DNA from: Takakia lepidozioides
Lineage: Eukaryota; Streptophyta; Takakiopsida; Takakiales; Takakiaceae
Reading direction: 5' to 3'
Assembly (NCBI GenBank): GCA_030704615.1
Contig: CM060733.1
Coordinates: 35,342,001-35,402,000, forward strand
DNA: 60,000 nt
How positions within the stretch are numbered: position 1 is the stretch's first letter; every line of letters begins with the position of its first letter. A model generated the notes under the pieces. The model was not told the DNA's origin. It was given only the letters and a program-made list of their open reading frames with translations, and ran no database searches. The position numbers and the translations under genes are program-made. This document shows positions 30,453-41,200 of the stretch, piece by piece.

Positions 30453-31945
30453 TATGTTGTTCAAATGATTTTTGATTGCTTCCAATCTTTGGGAGCGTGT
30501 TCGACATACCTTTTCACATGCTCCTCTCAAGTATGAAGTCAATCAAAATTGATTGAAAGGGTGAACCTGTCGTTCGCTGTTCAAATGATTTTTTATTACT
30601 TTCAAATATTGCGAGTGTGTTGGACATTGTCAGAGGTATGTGTCGAGTATCAGGTCAATCGAAACTGATTGAAAGGGTGAACCCATCATTTGCTCTTCAA
30701 ATGATTTTTGATTGCTTCCAATCTTTGCGAGTGTGTTCGACATACCTTGTCAGAGGTACGTGTAGAGTATCAGGTCAATCAAAATTGATTCAAAGGGTGA
30801 ACCCATCGTTCGCTATTCAAATGATTTTTTATTGCTTCCAATCTTTGCAAGTATGTTGGACATACCTTGTCAGAGGTACCTGTCGAGTATCCGGTAAATC
30901 AAAATTGATTGAAAGGGTGAACCCATTGTTTGATGTTAATTTTTTATTCCTTTCAATCTTTGCAAGTGTGTTGGACATACCTTGTCACATGCTCCTCTCA
31001 AGTACGAAGTCAATCAAAATTGATTAAAAGGGTGAACCCATCGTTCGCTGTTCAATTGATTTTTTATTGCTTTCAAACATTGCGAGTATGTTGGATATAC
31101 CTTATCAAAGGTACGTGTCGAGTATCAGGTCAATCGAAATTGATTGAAAAGGTGAACACATCGTTCGTTAATCAAATGATTTTTTATTACTTTCAAACAT
31201 TGCGAGTGTGTTGGACATACCTTGTTAGAGGTACATGTCAAGTATCAGGTCAATCGAAATTGATTCAAAGGGTAAACCCATGGTTCGCTATTCAAAAGAT
31301 TTTCAATTGCTTTCAATCTTTACGAGTGTGTTGGACATACCTTGTCAGAGGTACGTGTCGAACATCAGGTCAATCGAAATTGATTGGAAGGGTGAATCCA
31401 TCGTTCGCTGATCAAAAGATTCTTGAGTGCTTTCAAACATTGCGAGTGTGTTGGACATACCTTGTTAGAGGTAGGTGTCGAGTATCAGGTCAATCGAAAT
31501 TGATTCAAAGGGTGAACCCATCGTTCGCTGTTCAAATGATTTTTTATTGCTTCCAATCTTTACGAATGTTGGACATACCTCGTCACATGCTCCTCTCAAG
31601 TATGAAGTCAATCAAAATTGATTAAAAGGGTGAACCCATCGTTCGCTGTTCAAATGATTTTTGATTGCTTCCAATCTTTGCAAGTATGTTGGACAAACCT
31701 TGTCACACGCTCCTCACAAGTAGGATGTCAATCAAAATTGATTGAAAAGGTGAACCCATTGTTCGCTGTTCAAATGATTTTTTATTGCTTTCAAACATTA
31801 CGAGTGTGTTGGACATACTTTGTCATGGTACATGTCGAGTATCAGGTCAATCGAAATTGATTCAAAGGGTGAACCTATCATTCGTTGTTCAAATAAATTT
31901 TTATTGCTTCCAATCTTTGCAAGTGTGTTGGACATACCTTGTCCT
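30453..31945 (+). repeat. Satellite array, about 12 units of 117-120 bp
   Basis: Each unit contains TTCAAATGATTTTTTATTG, TTCCAATCTTTGCGAGTGTG, TTGGACATACCTTGTCAGAG, GTACGTGTCGAGTATCAGG and AATTGATTGAAAGGGTGAAC. The last motif recurs at about 30550, 30667, 30786, 30906, 31020, 31140, 31260, 31380, 31500, 31617, 31737 and 31857. Two unit types alternate: one with GTCAGAGGTACGTGTCGAGTATCAGG, the other with GTCACATGCTCCTCTCAAGT (30514, 30986, 31578 and the 31700 variant). Because most units are 120 bp, the array reads as long open frames of about 40-residue repeats; I take these as a by-product. Confidence 0.9.
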
Positions 31946-32056
31946 ATAGTCTCGCTGTGTTTCTTTTAAGCTTTATTTTGATGCTTTCGGAGCAATCTAC
32001 AATGACCAAATCTCCTTCCACGGTGTCTGGGACCAATACCAACACCAACTAGTGTC
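31946..32056. other. Junction after the satellite
   Basis: Short unique sequence between the last satellite unit and the RING-type pseudogene; nothing recognised. Confidence 0.3.
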
Positions 32057-34321
32057 CTATGCGGGTGCGAATGCCAGTGATCTTGTGGTCAATGAGAGGC
32101 CCCTGGCTTGCATCTGCCTACTTCGTGGCAAAAATTGACTTTCTTCTTCACTCTCACGACGTGGCGGAGGTGGATCGAGAACAAGTGCTTGGGCTGCATG
32201 CAAATCGGCAACGAGGCCGTCCACATCCGGCAATAGAGCCCCCAAAACACGATGATAACGGTCTGTCCATAATCACCTCCATTGCTCCACAACTGCCTTG
32301 ATGGTACTTTTGAAACTTTCGAACTGCCTCTCGCTGGCCCTGTCCCTAATCATTGTGTCGTTTCGACGATAAGCCGCCTCGTACGCCTCGTTCATTCGAC
32401 GTTGACATATTATAGCATCTTCCAGTTCGGACAACAACAAATGTCTCTCAATCGGTTGTCGGTCATACAATTCGTTCTCCTTCGACACCCATGGAACCTG
32501 TGGGAGCCGGATAAACCTGGACCTTCTCTGACTCCAATGCCCTCCCAGATTGCGGCAAAACTGCTCTCTCTCCCACCAATCGGGAATGCCTCCCGCACGT
32601 ATGGTTATCTCCCAGTTAGATGTGACCCATAAATACTGGGGATCTATGATGTATGTCGGGTTTCCGGCATGTATGCCATGCATCTCTCTGTCAGCATCCC
32701 ATACCAAGTTCTTGCCCCAATGCACACAATTTATAAATGTGAATGGTAGCCCATCCAATGGGAGGTTGTGTCGATTGTATTCAAAACCTATGGGCATCCG
32801 ATCATCCAAGCCCACCAGCTCATAGAAACGGCGATGGATTGGTGTACGGCATTCTGGGCAAGCGCTCATCCGCAAGGCTTGCGGGATAAGGACATGTGAG
32901 ATGGAACATATGTCCACATGATCCAAGCACATGACATCCCTCTGGGTCGTATGGATTCCTACACATCGAACAAACTGTATCATCTGATATCCATGACGGC
33001 AAAACGCGTCGTGATATCTCCTCCCTCTGGGCCGGTTTGACGTGGCTGGTCATCCTTGTTGTGGTGTCCCACTCTTCCTCTATTTCCAATTCCCAGTTTA
33101 TGCTTCTGTTCGACCCCGAAATTCTGTGCTCACATTGATCGAACATAGAATCCACATCTGCCCAATTGGTATACCCGGCAAACACGCTTGATGCGATGGG
33201 GAGATCGTTATACCTTTGTATGTTGGCATAAATGCTATCCACGCAACGGTTCGACATGCGTGCGACACGTTGCAAGCCTGACAGTGCCCGCTCTACCCGT
33301 GCTTCTCTGGAGGCCAAATGGGTTGTCTATTGTACCCAATTCTCCCAATCGCCATTCAATGGGACCCATGCCCGAATCTCCAACGTTTTGGACAAACGCC
33401 ATGTAGTTGCCATGGCAATGTCCCGCTCCTTTGTAACGCAGTCGACATCTGATATCGGATTCATCTCGGATTGAATGACGACCCTCGAGCATTCCCCGGT
33501 TTCCAGTACTGGTTCTTTTCCTTTCCTCTTTTTCTCATCCGCAATTTGCTGTTCCTCAAGCTTGGTTTCATCGGCCACAGGGTCGAGGACGTCCGTAGTT
33601 CCGTGAATGATGAGATCAATACTGCGATCGGGCATCGCAAGCTCCGTGTCCATGTCCATGACGTTTGTTCGATCCTTATTGTGGACAATAATGCCTTCAT
33701 TGTTTGGAGGCATGTCTTGCAATGTAGCTTCCAACTCGGCTATGCGCAGTGTTTGCCAGTCTAGTCGGTCCTATAGGGTCCTGATTCGCTGGTCTCTTTC
33801 GCCAGTTGTTCTTCTAACATTGCAGCCGGTTGTATTCCAAACGTGTCCGGGATGTACTCCAAATCGTATAGCATCATTGCGTTCCTCCTACTAGCAATTT
33901 GCCAATTCATTGGACGCAAGAGTATGACCTCCACGTAAAACATGGATGCCAAGGTGCACGGGATTTGGCCCTTTAAGAGAGGTTGACCTTACAATGTACA
34001 ATGCACCTCATTTGCCTTATGCTGGAAATGCAAGTTCGTGCAAGACCTAGACTCTGCGTAATTGTTTCGGGTTTGCACGACATGCATATCCAAAGGCCAC
34101 AATCGATTGATGTGGTACCACTTCACGAATTTTTTGCATCTCGCCATCGGCCACCTGAACGCTTCCAGAACATCCTCCTGGCCCTCTTCTGCTAGTATAC
34201 GAGGGTCACCATATACTTCCCAATTCAAGTCTTGCCTCGACCCTTTGATTTTCTTAGGGGGTGGTCCATGTTCATTGGGGTCATTTCTTCTATGACGCTT
34301 ATCGTCCTGGCCCTCTGCCAT
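32057..34321 (-). pseudogene. RING-finger-type gene disrupted by stops and frameshifts
   Basis: Coding sequence reads from 34321 toward 32057. It starts MAEGQDDKRHRRNDPNEHG (basic, NLS-like), then NWQIASRRNAMMLYDLEYIP and a coiled-coil-like segment (MLEEQLAKE, then RIAELEATLQDMPPN). A RING-like motif follows, CSMCRNPYDPEGCHVLGSCG then HMFHLTC, continuing in another frame with MSACPECRTPIHRRFYEL. The C-terminal part has WVTSNWEITIRAGGIPDWW and a helical end with CQRRMNEAYEAAYRR. Breaks: stop at 33989; frameshift and TAG near 33760-33775; TAG in frame at 33327-33329; one-base frameshift inside the RING near 32900; TGA in frame at 32273-32275. RING proteins usually act as ubiquitin ligases; this copy cannot make a full protein unless introns remove these sites, which I could not model. 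Confidence 0.6.
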
Positions 34322-34635
34322 TTTGCAACAATCGGAACAACACTAAACGAGGTTTACTAATAAGACGTAACTCTAAACCTTTCTCCATAAATGAGTTTGA
34401 GTAGGTGTCAAATAGTTCTTAAAAGCTAATTTTGTAGAATAGAATGATCCTGGAAGCCAGAGGAGGGCCAATGGGAGCATTCTGCAGCGACCTCACAGAA
34501 ATCGCGACAAAAAATACCCCCCCACCCAACCAATGGCCTCCTTCTCCACGTGACTACGTGTCGTGGAATAATGAAATGTCACGCACACAGAAGTTGTGTG
34601 GAGAGGAAGTGAGGGGAGAATGAGCCTCCATTGGC
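34322..34635. other. Spacer left of the first hairpin array
   Basis: No gene. The right part (about 34600-34650, GAGGGGAGAATGAGCC, TTATATGCCCCC) is repeated in inverted orientation at about 43485-43535, beside the second hairpin array. Confidence 0.5.
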
Positions 34636-35286
34636 TTATATGCCCCCCCCCCCCCCCCCCCCCGCTCCATTTTCCGGAAAAACAAAAAAACTGCGACCGC
34701 CAGAACTGGCGGTCGCTCCAATTTTCGTTAAAAAAAAAAAAATAAGCGACCCCCAGAACTGGCGGTCACACTGACGGACCTTAGCATACCCTCCTTTTTT
34801 GTAAGGGCCAATCTCTACCACCTTTGCAGTAGAGTTCAGGTAATAAAGACCAGTTGTGCCTTCCCCGCTCGATGACCGTGTTTTCCAAATGACAACCCTA
34901 GTCCGGCGATGTGAATTCTGACTTGCCAAGCAAGCCCAATACTCAACACGCCGCATTAACTCAACTTTGGCGGAGGGCACTAGACCCTCGGTTGTTCTAC
35001 CCTTCCATGTTTTCATTAGCTGCCTCAAATTCCACATGGCGTCTTTCGCCATGCTTTGGATCCACTGATTGAACTTCGGCTTGTCCTTGTCCGCCGTCCA
35101 CTTAACCCCCGCCAAAGCGTTTGTCATTTTCCTCTCTATATTTTGCTGGAAAATCTGAAACCCCTCCCATCCATGCCTGACATAAGCACTCTCCAGACTC
35201 ATCATGTCCCTACCCTTGAAATAATCCACTACCACTTCTTTCACCCTATCCAAGGCATTCGGTCCCGGGTAGTCTGGCTTGTTGAC
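34636..35286 (-). CDS. Unknown protein, 3' exon running into hairpin repeats
   Basis: An acceptor-like GCTAG lies just before 35286, from which 217 codons are open. The sensible part (first 165 or so residues) reads PDYPGPNALDRVKEVVVDYF, SAYVRHGWEGFQIFQQNIER, WIQSMAKDAMWNLRQLMKTW, ELMRRVEYWACLASQNSHRR and TRVVIWKTRSSSGEGTTGLYYL. This is a mostly helical, basic protein that I do not recognise. The last 40 or so residues are a translation of two GCGACCGCCA hairpins and a C-run (Gly tract) and are probably not native, so the true end is earlier. An upstream piece (about 35300-35450, minus: FYEVLSPIVGKGFYNVGGCE) may be a preceding exon in a different frame. The gene lies next to, and in the same direction as, the RING-type pseudogene. 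Confidence 0.4.
   Translation of the reverse strand, partial: VNKPDYPGPNALDRVKEVVVDYFKGRDMMSLESAYVRHGWEGFQIFQQNIERKMTNALAGVKWTADKDKPKFNQWIQSMAKDAMWNLRQLMKTWKGRTTEGLVPSAKVELMRRVEYWACLASQNSHRRTRVVIWKTRSSSGEGTTGLYYLNSTAKVVEIGPYKKGGYAKVRQCDRQFWGSLIFFFLTKIGATASSGGRSFFVFPENGAGGGGGGGI
34692..34770. repeat. Hairpin repeats, array 1a (2 copies)
   Basis: GCGACCGCCA-GAAC-TGGCGGTCGC (34693-34716) and a second, imperfect copy with GCGACCCCCA and TGGCGGTCAC (about 34744-34768), each a 10-bp stem with a 4-base loop. Confidence 0.85.
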
Positions 35287-36026
35287 CTAGCTATCTCACT
35301 CGTGGGCACGTTTTCTCTTCCTCCGACCCCCAAACGACCCCACCCCAAAACTTGAATTCACAACCCCCGACATTGTAGAAACCTTTGCCCACTATAGGGG
35401 ACAAAACCTCATAAAACGGCAATGGACGCGTGTGGATGGTGTCTTCGTAGTTTCTGCAAAACAAACAGGCCACCAGAGATCCCAAAACGGCAAAATAGTG
35501 ATACGATGATTGAACCGTGAACAAGGGTGTAAGACTGACCAATAGAAAACCGACACAACCTCCCCCCCCCCCCCCCCCCTCCTTCTTCAATAATCGCCTT
35601 TGCACCTCCTGTTGGCAGTGCCAAGCGACGAAGTCCGAAAGGTTTTATAGAATGCCAAGGAACCGCACCACGAGAGGGGTAAAAGTGATCAGAAAAGGAG
35701 GGGGGAATGGTTTATATAGGCGCCCACCAGCCACCCCCCCCCCCCCCCCCCCAAATAACATTATGCTTGAAAAGGAGCGACAGGCCAGTGACGCCTCACC
35801 ACGTGTCAGCGCGGCGCGACTGGCCAGTCGCACCTCGCCACGCGCACCCACGTGGGAGAGATCAAGGGTTCAAAACCACCTCCCCCCATCCCATTTGTTT
35901 CGTTTTTCCTGACCCGTGGCATCTCGCCACGTGGTTGGCCCAGGCGCCGCTTTATGATTATTAAAAATAAAAAAAATAAAAAAACGTCACACGGCAGGTA
36001 TCTGGATTTCTAAAAAATAAACAACA
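35287..36026. other. C-run and CACGTG-rich spacer
   Basis: Contains runs of 17-20 C (about 35562-35580 and 35737-35752), each next to a TATA-like stretch, and several CACGTG cores (about 35801, 35859 and 35930). No supported gene apart from a possible minus-strand exon at about 35300-35450. Confidence 0.4.
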
Positions 36027-36533
36027 CGCGACCGCCGCATGACGGTTGCTATATTTATAAAAACAAGAAGAGTGACCGCCACATGGCGGTCGCTGTTTTA
36101 AAAATATATATATTAAATAAGCGACTGTCTACTGACGGTCGCTTAATTCAAGATTCAAAATAAAAATAAGCGACCGTCAAATTGAGCGACCGCCTCCAAA
36201 TGGCGGTCGTTGTATTGTTTATTAACAAAAATAACGACGGCCCCCAAATGGCGGTCGTTGCATTTTTCAAAAATTTACTGAAGAAGCGACCGCCAAACGG
36301 CGGTCGCTTTATTTAAAAATAAAAATAAAAATAAGCAACCGCTGCTAAATGGCGGTCGCTAAATTAAAAAATATATATATAGCAATCGTCACATGGCAGT
36401 CACTGTATTCTTACAAAATATATCAAAGATATAATAATAATAATATAATAAAGTGCAAGCGGCCGCTAATCTGGGCGGTTGCTGCATTATAAACATAATA
36501 AACTTCAACCGACCGCCAATGTAGGCGGTCGCT
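36027..36533. repeat. Hairpin repeats, array 1b (about 10 copies)
   Basis: About 10 copies of an interrupted palindrome, GCGACCGCC(A)-loop-(T)GGCGGTCGC, every 45-60 bases and separated by A/T-rich sequence (AAAATAAAAATAA-like). Examples are at about 36028, 36072, 36122, 36189, 36232, 36285, 36334, 36383, 36461 and 36510. Some are imperfect (GCAATCGTCACATGGCAGTC). Confidence 0.88.
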
Positions 36534-36580
36534 TATTTTAATTATAATAAAATACAAGCGATCAGCGCCACGTCAACTGC

Positions 36581-36630
36581 GTGAGCGTAGGCTCACGCCA
36601 TGTCATTGTTGTGTGAGCGTACGCTCACAC
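36581..36630. repeat. GTGAGCGTACGCTCAC palindromes
   Basis: A perfect 20-bp palindrome, GTGTGAGCGTACGCTCACAC (36611-36630), follows a 16-bp near-palindrome, GTGAGCGTAGGCTCAC (36581-36596). A half-site GGCTCACGC follows at about 36643. They lie between hairpin array 1b and a short ORF. Confidence 0.8.
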
Positions 36631-36679
36631 GATCACGCGCCAGGCTCACGCGGTAGCGTCGTTGCAACCTGAAGTGCAG

Positions 36680-36886
36680 ATGGAAATTGAAAAAGAGTAT
36701 ATATCTGATTCAGATTCGGATAATGATGATAATAATGCAGAGAATCTGCAAAGTAAGAAAGATAACTTAAAGCAAATGAAGAAAATGTTGGTCGAGTCTA
36801 CAATTGCCCATGAAATGATGGCCAAAATATTTTATGAGGCAAAATTGAGAAGAGACGCCAGAGTCATTTTTTGGGCGATACATTAG
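36680..36886 (+). CDS. Short acidic-then-basic unknown ORF (68 aa)
   Basis: MEIEKEYISDSDSDNDDNNA is followed by a Lys-rich helix (KKDNLKQMKKMLVEST) and HEMMAKIFYEAKLRRDARV. The acidic Ser/Asp run followed by a helical segment suggests a protein N-terminus, for example a first exon, rather than chance. No partner exon found downstream. Unknown family. Confidence 0.35.
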   Translation: MEIEKEYISDSDSDNDDNNAENLQSKKDNLKQMKKMLVESTIAHEMMAKIFYEAKLRRDARVIFWAIH

Positions 36887-37414
36887 ACTCAAAATCAGAA
36901 TAGACTATTTGTAAGTCAAACTTAAGTTTGCCTATAAAAGGATCCATTTGACGGTCCACTCTTTCTAATAAAGCATTGGTCTTCTGAAAATTCCTTACCA
37001 TGATGCCACTATTTCCACCATCTTACCAAACATCCCAAGAGCTTGGTCATGAATTTTTGTTTGCCTTTTACACATAGTGGTATGGAGGATTCAGGGCTGG
37101 ATTCTTCTTTTGATCAATTATTCATAGAATTTGCATTCGTGATGTTCCTTCCTTGATACATCATTGGCCATTTTGTCCAATTTGTATTGCTTGAATAGGT
37201 AATTGAATTTCTTTTTGCAAGCAATGCTTGATCTTGTAAAACTAGGGATGGTAGCTACAATGCGAGCATGTAGCTTCAACCACATATCAATACCTATGAC
37301 ACACCCATATCACACCAGTCCGGAACCAAATAAGTTTGCACCCTATGTACCTCTTTACTTAGTTAATTGGTACTTGTACTCACTTCTTCGTAGTTGCATC
37401 ATTTACTACAATTC
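36887..37414. other. Spacer without genes
   Basis: AT-rich, no supported ORF or repeat. Confidence 0.35.
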
Positions 37415-38064
37415 TCCTCAAGAGGGCTGGCCCCTCATGGACTCTTGTTTTTGTGGATGGCTTAACGTCCCTATGTACCTCAAGTATGAGGTAGTGATTA
37501 CAGGGACCCATCAACCATCATACTGTCTGCAAGAGGGAGGGCTGGCCCTTCATTAACTCTTATCTTGGTGGATGGCTTATTAATGCCCCTATGTACCTCT
37601 GTACACACTGTACCATTGTACTTGCAGAGAGTATGATGGCTGATTGGTACCTATAATCACGACATCATACTTCCACCATTTAGTAGAATTCTCCTCAAGA
37701 GAGAGTTTCTCTTAAGGAATTTGGAAAACGACACGAGTGGCTACAGAGTCTTACAAAAAATAGACATAAATTCTGGATGAAATTCATCCACCTTTGTACT
37801 TTATCATCCATATTTTGCAAATTTATCCATAATTTATTTTTATCTGGAGAAGTCTGCGATTTCATCCATGAAAAAACAGGGAATTTGCGACAGAATATTC
37901 GATTTTATTTTTTGAGGTCACAATCTGGCGATAAATCGCCAATAAAATAAATGCTGCCTCAAGAGGGCTGGCCACTCTTTGTCTTGGTGGATGGCTTATT
38001 AATGTCCCTATGTACACACAATACCTATGTACTTGGAGATAGTATGATGGCTGATTGGTACCTG
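37415..38064. repeat. Three degenerate direct repeats (CTCAAGAGGGCTGGCC unit)
   Basis: Units start at about 37417, 37528 and 37961. Each has CAAGAGGG(AGG)GCTGGCC, then ACTCTT-TCTTGGTGGATGGC, then TTAATG(C/T)CCCTATGTAC. The second and third also share AGTATGATGGCTGATTGGTA. An inverted copy of the last motif (ACCATCATACTGTC) lies at about 37509, so parts can fold back. Origin unknown, probably a non-autonomous element. Confidence 0.6.
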
Positions 38065-38530
38065 CACTACAACAAAATACGGTAGTGATGACTACATATA
38101 TGACTCCCTCGCATTCATAAACGCGGTATATGACTACATAAATCTAGAGTCATATAAATCGTGTCACTACTATGACTGTAAGTGGTATAGTCATAACTAC
38201 TATACAGTCATATGGACCATGTCATATCCATCGGTGCAAATAAAAGCCCATTTGCAGTTATATATATGTCTATTTTAAATATCAAATTTTGAATTTTGGT
38301 GGTTCAAATTTTGAAATATACGTTGATTGTTGACCGTTGACTGTTGACCCCACACCATCCCACACATTACTAGACAATACAAATTTGAACCTAAGACCTC
38401 CACATACAACATTACTAAATCACTACACACTAACCACCACACCTATTACACATATATACACCACACAAGTGGTTTGATTGTATATAACCATAACAAACTA
38501 GGGCTTCGCGTTGCTCCGCACTACTAGTGA
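38065..38530 (+). mobile_element. Candidate CACTA-type transposon end
   Basis: CACTACAACAAAATACGG at 38065 is close to the common plant CACTA terminus CACTACAAGAAAA. It is followed by short repeats typical of subterminal regions (GACTACATATATGACT, TATGACTACATA, AGTCATAT in both directions, 38090-38215). No matching right end could be found; GCACTACTAGTG at about 38519 is only suggestive. Confidence 0.35.
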
Positions 38531-38559
38531 CGCCACAATCTGTTATCTATTTCACCTAG

Positions 38560-38860
38560 CAGGCCGACCCGCACCTGTGAAGAAGACCGAATAGTTTCTG
38601 TACAACTTGCTCAAGAGCAGCATATTTGCGAGGGAGTAATATACTATCCCCTGCCAGAGACCTTTTTGTGTCAGCTTGCTCGCCTTGCACACAAGTTCAG
38701 GGAGCACTTCCCTTCTAATCCTACAACGACCCCAAAAGCTGGTTCGGGAATGAGATCACGACAGTTGACTGCTTTTGCCCTGGCTGCGCTCCGTAGTGGA
38801 TATCACAACCCTATCTTCGGTGTTAAAGACTGCATGCAATGGACGTGCACAGAGGCATGA
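38560..38860 (+). CDS. Exon-like ORF of unknown family
   Basis: The open frame reads CEEDRIVSVQLAQEQHICEG, YYPLPETFLCQLARLAHKF, REHFPSNPTTTPKAGSGMRS, RQLTAFALAALRSGYHN and KDCMQWTCTEA before the stop. Its composition and helical pattern look like coding sequence, but no ATG or splice sites could be fixed and no partner exon is seen. Not recognised. Confidence 0.35.
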
Positions 38861-41200
38861 ACGGTAGACTCCACGACTTCATTCTCTTTGGATAGAACTT
38901 GAGTTCCCAAATACGACATTACCGTTCTTCCCCCACGAGAGTACTGGGGGTTGATTTCTTGGAAGTATGTATATCATACGTAATTGTAGTATTGGGTTTG
39001 GAGTACTCAGTATAATTTTCATACGTGAATTAGACATGCAAAGAATACGCAATGGTTTCTCCCCACTTATAATTTTACAAGTTACGGACCAGCTTTCAAG
39101 GGACCAATCTTGCTGGATGATTGTTTCTAGATGGAATACATTGATTTTGGTGTTGGATGAATATCGTTTGTTACTGTTTGCTGCTTTTAGTGTCAAGAGA
39201 AAAAGTAAGTATGGGCAGTTAGTTACTGACACCAACTACACCAACATATGGGCATTTCATAGAATGAGTGACATGTGGATACCAATAACAAAATTAATCT
39301 CTACTATTCTTTGCATGAAAGTAGACAATGGAAGACTGACTCGACGGATTCAAGGCTGTAGACTCAAATTGTATGAATTTGATTGATCCGAAATTGATAG
39401 GATTATAATTATAAGATGGATACCATTGTTTGGAGAACCTTACTCTGAGATGATAAAAGCAGGGCTAAGCATGTACCCCGTAATTGTTAAAAATGTCACA
39501 ATTTTCAAAGACACCTTGTCAATGTGGTCAGTTCCAACCCTTTATTGTGACGAGCTCTCATGAGAGGCTGGTACCCAATACCGACTTGAAGTTGGAGTGT
39601 GCAATGTGCAGTCATCAACCTCCATTTAGCCAAATGTACTCATTCAACTTCCCTTCATGTAACCTTGCCAGTAGCTACAGCACGAGAGAGGGGCACCAAA
39701 AGGAAACAACCATACATGAGTAGTCATCGTGCACGATGTGTCTCCGGTGTCACCATCTTCGCATCTGCACTGTACAATTGACTGCACGCACCCACTTCCA
39801 ACAACACAAGAACATGTACATAATCAAATCAGCTGAACTTAAATGAACTGGGAACTTAAATGTTCCTGTGACAGCAGCTCTTTTGAATAGACTGCTTTGA
39901 ACTACTCCACATTCTTTACTGCTAAGAAAGTAAATGAGGCAAGCCTATATGCTGCCATTTATTACACCAGTGCAAGAGGGACGGAACATAGCTACCGCCA
40001 TGTAGCAATAATACGAATGTTATGTGACCTGCTTTCCCAAGTGGCTTAACCAAACTAGACTGGACATCCAATTCTTCCCGCGTACATACAACAAGCAACT
40101 ACCAACTGTTCTTTCTGCATCTGCAACCCATTCATAATATCCGTCGGAGCTGTATTCTTAATCAGGCTTCGTGCCACATTGTGCTCTAGACCCAAGAACG
40201 TTATATGTCACGGGCATTTGAGGGGTTTGTGATTTTGATTTGTGAAGTACAAAAAGCATTCCAGATCTCTCACCTCAACCGTTTCTTTGAATCAACAAGC
40301 ACAAGTTTTATAAGTTCGGTAGTAAAACTGACTCGTAGCTCAGACCATGGGTCAAACAGGTACGTCACAGCTATGTCCTGTCACTGCAGCCTTATGGATA
40401 TAAACCTTGTAGGTGCCTTAAGTTTAGTGACGTTGCTGGTCCTCAACACGAGTTCAACACTTTTATATCGCAGTGTGTCTAAAAAAGGTCATTCGACTCC
40501 TATTCGACATAACTTATTCCGTTTATTCACCCTATTCTGCGTCGTCGGCCCACAAGGAGTTTCATCTCCTCTTCATCCCTATCGACTCAGCCATTAACTT
40601 GAGCCCATGCAAGTCGGCCATAACCTTAATCCTACCCTTGTCTCTGTCACCACTGATTTTGGTCGGCCTCTTGCCGCCAACCTCTCCTCGGACAAATTCA
40701 GTGGTCAGGAGCTTCCCACTCAGGTTGAGACCTGATTGTGCTGATCGGTGTCTTGAGGAGTTTCTGTTGATGCGGTTCCAGGTCTGGCCCTTGGGGCGTT
40801 GCTGTGTGTAACTATGGAGACCCATGCGTAGAAGCCGGGAGAATTCAAAGAGTGCCGAGGGTCCATTCCCTGCGCCTCTTTCTAATATAATCTGATTAAT
40901 TTATGCAAGCAACCAGCCTAGAACAAAGTTGGAACATGTCATCTTCTACCGAAACCCCTACTAGGGAGTCTCTCCTTCCTGTCTCTGGGCTCTCTCTCTC
41001 TCTCTACCTGTGGCATCCACCCGTGAGCTGTGCTTTCACAAGCCCCGGGATACATATCAAACTGATGGCCTCAATAGGGCCTATCCAATGGTACCAACCA
41101 TTTCTTATCCCTTGCTAAAACACGTATTCATTCCCATGCAAGAAGAACACCATGAATAGTGTACAAGAAATCAAAGGCATAGGGAGAAGACCCCCCTTAA
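38861..41200. other. 2.3 kb without recognisable genes
   Basis: Only short unsupported ORFs on either strand. There is a (TC)n run at about 40990-41004. Nothing else identified. Confidence 0.4.

Noticed and set aside
30617-31860. Repeat protein of 40-residue units
   Set aside because: The units are satellite DNA with length 3n; Cys/Phe-rich translation with no recognisable fold and no start or regulatory context.
38065-38530. Complete CACTA element
   Set aside because: Only one terminus is convincing; no inverted partner or 3-bp target duplication was found, so only a candidate end is listed.
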